Below are positions 22,901-37,500 of a stretch of DNA of 37,500 nt, piece by piece. This DNA is from Halisarca cf. caerulea (taxonomy: Eukaryota; Porifera; Demospongiae; Chondrillida; Halisarcidae), in contig CAUJGJ010000185.1 in assembly GCA_963170055.1 (NCBI GenBank), positions 2,371,775-2,409,274 of the forward strand, in the 5' to 3' direction. The position numbers and the translations under genes were made by a program. Numbering within the stretch: position 1 is the stretch's first letter; each line of letters opens with the position of its first letter. The notes beneath the pieces are model-generated. The model was not told the DNA's origin, did not search any database, and worked only from the letters and a program-made list of their open reading frames with translations.

Positions 22901-25900
22901 ATACGTACATACGTATGTACTTGTGCACATACATACGTATACAGGTAGTCTTCCGAGGTGGTAGTTAAGTGAACCACTTCACAGTCAACACATGTTTAAA
23001 GACCTACGTACGTACATACGTACGTACGTACTTCTAAGTGTACGTAACTTCCAAACAAGAGCATCAGCAAAGGTTTTTTCAAGGTGGTAAGACTAAACAT
23101 GAGGCTCATTTAGTGTTTCAATCGCAAAAAGCAGGTTTAGAGAAAAGACTTCATTATCGTGATATCAAATCCCCTGGTCTGTTAGAGGTGACTGGCCATG
23201 AGATTTGCTGGTTAGATCCAACCACCTCCGACCAGTGTAAGCAGTGCCCTATATTACCCCTAGCATTACATACTTACATACTGTACGTACATATGTACAT
23301 ACGTACATACGTACGTACGTATATTATGTTAATATCCATGACCAACCTGGCCCTAATGTGCTTTCCTTTTTGAGCTTGATTTTCTTGCATTGTCTTGTTC
23401 AACTACAATGATGTAAATGTAATTATAATGTACATACATACGTATATATGCATGTGCCGACAGGATAAAATACATAAAATTAATACACTTAGTTACAAAC
23501 ATATACATACGTGTGTACAGTACATACATATGTACGTACATATACGTAGGTCTGTGCAATATACTGAATAAATAGTAATATCGCGATATTGTTTGTGCAA
23601 AATTGAGATACCGCCCAACTTTTTCCTGTACCAGGATACCGTGTGATACCGTAGTAGTCTATGTGGTTTGACCAGTATTGGAAAGAGTTAACATAATGTG
23701 GTATTCTAAGGACATGAAATTCTATCTTAAGTGACATATTCATAATCTGTTGAAACTGTTACTTCCAGCAGCCTTGATCATAGGTGCAATATGAGCATAC
23801 TATGTAGCATACACGACTGTTGTTTGTGAATGATTCTAATCCGTGTGACAAGGATTCATTTGAATGCTCTCTACAATTTGAACACTCAGTATACCGTGAG
23901 TCATAGTGATGCTGTGATAGAATGTAGGGATACATATCGAAACTGATAATTTCTGATACCGCACAACCCTACGTACGTACGTACGTATGCCCATAAGCAT
24001 AAGCATACACAATGCACATCCTTACACGTCAAGGTAAATACAGAGTGTAGTAGGGTTGGGCAATAAGTTATAGTTATATCCCGGTATGAGCATGATATCC
24101 AGGTTATCGCCCAAGACCGAGGCAAAGTCGAGGTCGCAGGCGATGACCTGGATATCATGCGAGTGAACCGGGATATAACTGACTTCTATCCCATGCAAAT
24201 TGATTTTAAAAATGTAGACTTGATTGGTGATAATTGATTTCATTATTACCCGGGTGATAACTACCATACATGCCCAGTTTTTTGTTTGATCTTTCATAAC
24301 CTAGGATAGAATTTATATTTAATTTATATAACTATTTACGTATTGCTATACCATGACAAGTCTTTAGGCAACAATAGTATCATTTGCAACTGTGATATCA
24401 TGAGAATCGCAACATGTGCTCATTGTGGTAAACACGACAATATGTTGACCATTGCCTCTTTTCCTATTCAAACAGTTTGGCATACTGCTTACGAATACGG
24501 TAGCTACGTACATACGTACATACACAATAAATCCTGAGGAGGCCTTTAGTCATGAGGCTACTATAATAAGCACCCAGGCAAAATATACTGCCTGCTCTTG
24601 CTCAACTCCTACTTCATGAGATTTTTGGCTCATGGAGTGCATTTTCTTAGAATTACTGCATGGTGCAACTATCATATTAGTTAGAGGATAATCATGCCTG
24701 GAAACATCCAATATTGTCCAACCCTAATGTGTATTTACATACATACATAAAAATGTATGTACTAAAAATACAGCAAAAAATCTTCTGAGCCAAAGCAGAA
24801 AAAAACAGTAACAAATTGTTTGCTGGCACACATTTCAGCAGAAAGTGGGAAATTTCAAAATTATGATGCATATGTATCTCCTACGTACGTACGGTATGTT
24901 CGTACATACGTACATACGGTATGTATGTATGCACTTATGTAAACAATACATGTACGTACAAGCAGTGATGTACGTACATACGTAATTCACATTATCAGTG
25001 TTAGAAATAAGGAATAGATAGTGTTTGGACAAACGTCATAGCACTATCATTTTGGATCGGACAAATTCAGTTTCGCTCAGACAATTTATGGCGAAGATGC
25101 AAATATGCTATAGTAAACTTACATAGTGCAGAGTTGCATCACTTTTATCCTCACAGCTGTTAGTTAATTTTAACGTCCTAACATTCCTGTCTGCACATGT
25201 GAAGGGAGCATTTGTTTGGGTAGTGCTCAGCCAAATGTTTGACCCAAACGTTTTGGGATCAGACAAAATGCCAAAATGGTCGGACAATGTCTAAATGCTG
25301 ACCACTATTTCTAACACTGCATTATACAAGCAGTGATGTACGTACGTACGTATGTAGTACACATTATACAAGCAGTGATGTACACACATATGGAGACTAA
25401 CTTCTTTCATAGCTGTTTTAAATCTTTCATCCACTTTCACCCTAGTAGACGTAAACATATGTTACGTATGTACATACGTATATACACATAGAACAACCAT
25501 ATTATGTACATGTGTACATAAGTATGTACGTACATACGTACGTACGTATGTATACATGATAACCCATAGTTGCTTTCTGTCTAGCCACATGTGTGCAAAG
25601 GTCCACAACTACGTACCTTACATGGGACACATACGTACGTACATATGTACGTATGTACAAATGTATGTATGAATGCATGTGCGTATAGAGGTACATAGCT
25701 AGTATGTACGTATGTACATACATACGTACATACGTAAGTACATAAGTAGGTCCGTCCACAACAACGAGTGTCCATTCGACAGCTAACTAACCTTTCTTTC
25801 ACATTTTGTTCTTCATTCCGAGCCCTTTGAGCTGCCAAATGTTCTGATGTTCTTTCAGCATTTTGTTGTCCCTGTCCCATTTCACCAACATAGCACCTCA

Positions 25901-26373
25901 GCTTGTTCCTTAGCATACTTGCTTCAGCCTCTCTTCTTGCAGCCATTTTACCCTTTAAAACAGGGAAAATACACCAAACCAACTTACAGAATCCCTTATA
26001 GCAAGACTAAATAGTTCTTTGAATTGAAACACAAAGGTATTACTTGAAGTTCATTTTCATGCTGCTCCAATTCCTTCGTGCAAAGCTTTTTATACTCTTC
26101 TCTGACATGTTTGGCGAAACATTTTGATTGTTCTCGAACCTGGACCAATCTTTGAAGTCTCCTACGCTCTCTCTCTTTCCTCAGTAGTTCAGACTACAAA
26201 AATATAAAAAAAGTCTGCGAATGGCCGAATGGCAACCGTGGATACTCAAATCATCGAATAGCGTACAAAAGAAACAGCCAACAATCTATTAAAAGTCTCT
26301 ATCAACATCCACACATCGTAATACATCCAAATACCTGTTCATTCGGACTCGGTTTCATGTATCGCTTGGACAT
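6139..26373 (-). CDS. CEP295: CEP295/Ana1-like centriolar protein (about 20 exons)
   Basis: CEP295 (Drosophila Ana1) is a centriole protein needed for centriole-to-centrosome conversion. The assignment rests on both ends. The N-terminal exons give SPNEQ, ERRRLQRLVQVREQ, MGQGQQNAER..LAAQRA, KGKHIRARERALDMER and SSLPPP, in the same order as the vertebrate N-terminus. The C-terminal exons give an ALMS motif (SLQEAFLLKRKAFIRHSEQR, then RLYNQLAEVRQRKAEEERSK and YQTNRAKA). Exons: 26335-26373, 26044-26193, 25792-25952, 25402-25441, 23347-23402, 22720-22798, 22397-22406, 22092-22195, 21207-21263, 19970-20053, 19708-19791, 19308-19407, 17271-18341, uncertain 14549/14623-14644, 14363-14449, 12339-12389, 9903-11722, 9256-9355, 6841-6940, 6139-6231. 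The total is roughly 1,430 residues, much shorter than the human protein, mainly in the disordered middle. The link between exons 13 and 15 is unresolved. Confidence 0.88.
6284..6559. repeat. CAGTGGAACCT-type interspersed element
   Basis: The left end ATGGAACCTGCCTAATCC and the right end, read in reverse, ACAGTGGAACCTGTACAATT form imperfect inverted ends around a 276-bp body. The ends resemble the CAGTGAAACCT units at 11853 and the CAGTAGAACCTC repeats at 4570 and 21681. Confidence 0.55.
6613..6799. repeat. 26-bp minisatellite, about seven copies
   Basis: The unit AGCTCCCCCACATGGTGATC + ACATGT is repeated with minor variants; two copies have an added ACGTAG spacer. Each unit contains the palindrome TGATCA. 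It lies 40 bp downstream of CEP295-like exon 19, just inside the last intron. Confidence 0.93.
6998..7345. repeat. ACGT/ATGT tetranucleotide patches
   Basis: Dense TACGTATGTACGTACGTA-like sequence with short interruptions, in the intron between CEP295-like exons 18 and 19. Confidence 0.85.
7463..8033. mobile_element. hAT-like MITE, CAGTGTTGGGG ends
   Basis: The ends CAGTGTTGGGG and CCCCCAACACTCTG are inverted, and AACTGTA directly flanks both sides (7456-7462 and 8034-8040). The subterminal zones are rich in GTTACATATTAC/GTAATATTAC motifs. This end pattern, with an about 8-bp target duplication, fits non-autonomous hAT elements. No transposase seen. Confidence 0.75.
8137..8168. repeat. (TA)n microsatellite
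   Basis: About 16 TA units bordered by ACGTA patches. Confidence 0.9.
8537..9117. mobile_element. foldback element with about 135-bp inverted repeats
   Basis: The left arm 8537-8670 begins GGGGTCACAATGAAAAAT. The right arm 8983-9117 is its inverted copy (ATTTTTCATTGTGACCCC at the end) with scattered mismatches. TA lies on each side, consistent with a TA target duplication. The 310-bp centre has no recognisable coding sequence. It is inserted in the intron between CEP295-like exons 18 and 19. Confidence 0.85.
9143..9255. repeat. poly-C plus (CA)n tract at a splice donor
   Basis: A CA tract interrupted by a run of about 12 C. On the sense strand of the CEP295-like gene it is a (TG)n tract beginning exactly at the exon 18 donor (AAAG|GTGTGTGTGCG). 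Confidence 0.93.
9356..9902 (-). other. intron between CEP295-like exons 17 and 18
   Basis: Nothing beyond an ACGT patch near 9780 and unremarkable AT-rich sequence. Confidence 0.5.
9903..11722 (-). CDS. CEP295: CEP295-like exon 17, Ser/Thr/Pro-rich region plus start of ALMS motif
   Basis: A 1,820-nt exon, about 606 codons. Most is low-complexity Ser/Thr/Pro/His sequence (HSSSIDHSNSSCQNSPSLLY and similar), likely disordered. Near its 3' end it encodes SLQEAFLLKRKAFIRHSEQR followed by KQESKLKIPPSPKLL, the first helix of the ALMS motif shared by ALMS1, CEP295 and C10orf90. It then gives KRSVTFSSPVTVV and ends EIHNHK before a GTACGT donor at 9902. It enters through TTGTAG at 11723-11724, completing an AT|C codon from exon 16. 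Confidence 0.85.
11853..12068. repeat. 54-bp tandem repeat, four copies
   Basis: The unit CAGTGAAACCTTTACAATAA + GGACACCATTGGGACCACAG + TAAGCTGTCCTGTA starts near 11853, 11907, 11961 and 12015, with few differences. Reverse-oriented units occur at 18613-18737 and a single one near 31908-31990, so the unit is a dispersed repeat that expanded locally. Confidence 0.93.
12339..14644 (-). CDS. CEP295: CEP295-like exons 14-16, short linker exons
   Basis: Exon 15 (14363-14449, 87 nt, KPLTNESLQEEDIGTPPS) and exon 16 (12339-12389, 51 nt, VSLDSESDATLTPSPS) both enter and leave in phase 2 and join exon 17 correctly. Exon 16 has a strong CCTCTCTCCCCTGCAG acceptor. Exon 14 is uncertain. After the acceptor at 14645, an open 96-nt reading (14549-14644, QVNSDAHEGP...) is protein-like but needs phase 2 upstream, whereas exon 13 ends in phase 1. 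A 22-nt version (14623-14644) fits both phases but is barely supported. A missed exon is also possible. Confidence 0.65.
12390..14362 (-). other. intron between CEP295-like exons 15 and 16
   Basis: A block at about 12890-13620 is richer in CpG than its surroundings (GAGCGGTAGCGAGG, GCCGCCATCGGCGCC) and is probably an insertion or former gene fragment; I could not find its ends or recognise a product. A perfect 9-bp-arm palindrome GTTTCCTGG-TTG-CCAGGAAAC lies near 14078-14098. ACGT patches occur near 12600 and 14150-14300. The sequence around 12590-12650 partly repeats at about 14245-14320. Confidence 0.45.
14929..15001 (-). tRNA. tRNA-Phe(GAA), copy 1
   Basis: A complete 73-nt cloverleaf: acceptor GCTGAAA/TTTCAGC with discriminator A, D stem GCTC/GAGC, anticodon stem TTAGA/TCTAA around CTGAAGA (anticodon GAA), T arm CCTGG-TTCGATC-CCGGG. 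T-runs follow the 3' end as an RNA polymerase III stop. It lies in the CEP295-like intron, on the same strand as that gene. Confidence 0.97.
15769..15858. repeat. (CA)n microsatellite
   Basis: An uninterrupted tract of about 45 CA units between the two tRNA-Phe segments. Confidence 0.97.
16142..16214 (-). tRNA. tRNA-Phe(GAA), copy 2
   Basis: Identical to the first tRNA-Phe except for one D-loop base (GTGGGGAG instead of GTCGGGAG). All stems are intact, anticodon GAA, followed by T-rich terminators. Similar flanks show that it arose by duplication of a larger segment. Confidence 0.97.
16634..17040. mobile_element. MITE copy A, CAGGCCTGGACAATATT end
   Basis: The ends CAGGCCTGGACAATATTTCA and (reverse) TAGCCCTGGATGGTATTGAC are imperfect inverted repeats. 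The body matches, in reverse orientation, the element at 30693-31043 (shared AGTCGGTATTAGT, TTTTCTAGAGCAAG, ACAATTCTGAATAGTCAATA segments). Terminal pattern is hAT-like; no coding sequence. Confidence 0.75.
17271..18341 (-). CDS. CEP295: CEP295-like exon 13, Ser/Thr/Glu-rich linker
   Basis: A long exon joined in phase to exon 12 (GPQYAMDFTDGSS). It is acidic and Ser/Thr/Gln-rich, as expected of a disordered linker. It holds a threefold 11-residue repeat (ALHTSEHESS, SLHTSDCDSS, PLHTFRRRSS) and two LSIGxxDS motifs. Two GTGAGT donors 21 nt apart (exon end at 17271 or 17250) are both phase 1, so alternative use would add or remove seven residues. The frame closes with a stop just after the second donor. 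Confidence 0.8.
18613..18737. repeat. two reverse units of the 54-bp repeat
   Basis: TACTGTGGTCCCAATGGTGT..CTTATTATAGAGGT and a second unit are the reverse complement of the repeat at 11853-12068. They lie upstream of CEP295-like exon 13, in its intron. Confidence 0.8.
18765..19231. mobile_element. hAT-like MITE, TAGTGTTGTGC ends
   Basis: The left end TAATGTTGTGCGATTA and the right end in reverse TAGTGTTGTGCAATTA are inverted repeats. The flanks ATACGTAG and GTACGTAG agree at 7 of 8 bases. Both subterminal regions are rich in ATTAATYGATTA-like motifs. No transposase seen. Confidence 0.7.
19308..21263 (-). CDS. CEP295: CEP295-like exons 9-12, helical segment
   Basis: Exon 9 (21207-21263) encodes PSGKDFAKEAAEKSLQTKE. 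Exon 10 (19970-20053) encodes RRQEQEEKALVRHRHALAQI. Exon 11 (19708-19791) encodes KEGLKELEQLERQYRSSRQQ. Exon 12 (19308-19407) encodes KKEKQREMERAFERPF. Order and spacing follow the vertebrate AAEEEAKRLEELQKE, FQAMKKIHLAQ, KELKQLQQEDLARRRQ and RELEFAFEDMY blocks. Exons 9-11 are whole codons; exon 12 leaves one base that joins exon 13 as Gly. A 914-bp transposon-like element fills most of the intron between exons 9 and 10. Confidence 0.85.
19852..19911. repeat. (TG)n microsatellite
   Basis: About 30 TG units in the intron between CEP295-like exons 10 and 11. Confidence 0.96.
20270..21183. mobile_element. DNA element with 33-bp inverted ends and GTGATCACG subterminal arrays
   Basis: The terminal inverted repeats 20270-20302 and 21151-21183 start TACGGTATAGAAC and agree at 31 of 33 positions. 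Just inside each end is an array of about 22-bp units built on the palindrome GTGATCAC plus GRCGTASSAGCTC: about four at 20307-20388 and five or six at 21013-21132. TA or TACATA flanks both ends, but the site lies in an ACGT patch, so the duplication length is ambiguous. The 600-bp centre has no frame I recognise. Confidence 0.88.
21681..21862 (+). repeat. intact copy of the CAGTAGAACCTC interspersed repeat
   Basis: CAGTAGAACCTCGTTAGTAA ... AGGGTCCCCAGGTGTACTCA matches 4570-5422 without the 700-bp insertion and so shows the empty site. Confidence 0.85.
22092..26373 (-). CDS. CEP295: CEP295-like exons 1-8, conserved N-terminal block
   Basis: Start at 26371-26373 (MSKRYMKPSPNEQ). Phases chain without conflict: exon 1 (13 codons, phase 0), exon 2 (50 codons, phase 0), exon 3 (161 nt, leaves AG), exon 4 (40 nt), exon 5 (56 nt, leaves AG), exon 6 (79 nt), exon 7 (10 nt, leaves G) and exon 8 (104 nt). 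The product is highly charged and predicted helical, rich in Glu/Arg/Lys/Gln, with a SSLPPPKQEIDM break like the human SLPPPPP segment. Exon 8 (FACTHYSLPM) corresponds to the human YHHLHTFV region. This block is the best evidence for orthology rather than a chance coiled coil. Confidence 0.87.
22407..22719 (-). other. intron between CEP295-like exons 6 and 7
   Basis: ACGT patches and nothing else recognised. The neighbouring intron 22799-23346 likewise holds only ACGT patches and a short unrecognised open frame near 23040-23260. Confidence 0.4.
23547..23971. mobile_element. MITE with TAGGGTTGTGC-type ends
   Basis: The left end TAGGTCTGTGCAATATACTG and the right end in reverse TAGGGTTGTGCGGTATCAG are imperfect inverted repeats. 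It is inserted in an ACGT patch, so its target duplication cannot be read. The internal sequence contains several GATACCG motifs. Confidence 0.62.
24051..24726. mobile_element. MITE with TAGGGTTGG ends and an internal hairpin
   Basis: The ends TAGGGTTGGGCAATAAG and (reverse) TAGGGTTGGACAATATTGG are inverted. Within it, about 24072-24111 and 24139-24180 form a long stem (AGTTATATCCCGGT / ACCGGGATATAACT; CATGATATCCAGG / CCTGGATATCATG). No coding similarity. Confidence 0.68.
24996..25319. mobile_element. 324-bp MITE, CAGTGTTAGAAATA ends, 6-bp target duplication
   Basis: Inverted ends CAGTGTTAGAAATA are exact on both sides. CATTAT flanks directly at 24990-24995 and 25320-25325. A paralogous uninterrupted site (CACATTATACAAGC near 25362) supports a 6-bp duplication. 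The element sits in a short tandem unit (ACAAGCAGTGATGTAC...CACATTAT) present about three times at 24958-25385. Confidence 0.82.
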
Positions 26374-26536
26374 GATTGCGTCCAAAGCGATCGCGCCTTC
26401 TTTTTGTAATTCGACCAATAGAAAGAGCCCACGATGTAGTATAAATTGAGATATTTTATATTAATTCAATAACCGCTTATTTGCAAATAAATTGATAAGC
26501 AGCGTTTCTTCTTGTTTCTTGGCCGAATGATCGATA
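26374..26536. promoter_or_regulatory. bidirectional promoter, CEP295-like / DNAJC3
   Basis: The ATG of the minus-strand CEP295-like gene and the ATG of the plus-strand DNAJC3 are separated by only 163 bp, so the intergenic region must hold both promoters and both 5' UTRs. It contains a CCAAT box, an ER-stress element and AT-rich stretches (ATATTTTATATTAATTC). Confidence 0.82.
26415..26433 (+). promoter_or_regulatory. ER stress response element (ERSE)
   Basis: CCAAT (26415-26419), nine bases, then CCACG (26429-26433): an exact match to the CCAAT-N9-CCACG consensus bound by NF-Y plus ATF6/XBP1. It is on the DNAJC3 sense strand, 104 bp before its ATG. DNAJC3 is an unfolded-protein-response target in vertebrates, so position and target gene agree. 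Confidence 0.85.

Positions 26537-37500
<10,964 letters not shown>

Noticed and set aside
23038..23260. Plus-strand frame MYVTSKQEHQQRFFQ... in a CEP295-like intron
   Set aside because: No recognisable domain, no splice context, and it ends in an ACGT patch; probably chance or an old repeat.

Overview
Animal nuclear DNA, recognised from two spliced genes with clear metazoan counterparts: CEP295/Ana1 on the minus strand and DNAJC3/p58IPK on the plus strand. Four eukaryotic tRNA genes, Penelope-like retroelement debris, many small DNA transposons, long (CA)n/(TG)n tracts and dozens of palindromic TACGTACATACGTATGTA-type patches fill the rest. The host is probably a marine invertebrate, perhaps early-branching such as a sponge, but nothing here fixes the species.

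Layout. 1-735: two fragments of a Penelope-like element facing each other, the plus-strand one followed by a hammerhead-ribozyme-like fold. 898-3004 (minus): 5' exons of an unrecognised coiled-coil gene, with a double E-box upstream of its ATG. 3005-6138: intergenic, with a degenerate ~108-bp tandem repeat and a three-level nest of mobile repeats. 6139-26373 (minus): a roughly 20-exon CEP295-like gene with the family's N-terminal block, Ser/Thr-rich middle exons and a C-terminal ALMS motif split over the last exons. Its introns carry two tRNA-Phe genes, several terminal-inverted-repeat elements and minisatellites. 26374-26536: a 163-bp head-to-head promoter holding a perfect CCAAT-N9-CCACG ER-stress element. 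26537-37500 (plus): DNAJC3 exons 1-14 (signal peptide, TPRs, J domain with HPD), running off the right edge. Its intron 2 holds two identical antisense initiator tRNA-Met genes.

Exon boundaries were derived by reading GT/AG sites, reading phase and family similarity by eye. All DNAJC3 junctions are in phase. All CEP295 junctions are in phase except around exons 13-15, where one link is unresolved. The two genes share a promoter but act in different places: CEP295 at the centriole, DNAJC3 in the ER lumen as a BiP co-chaperone.
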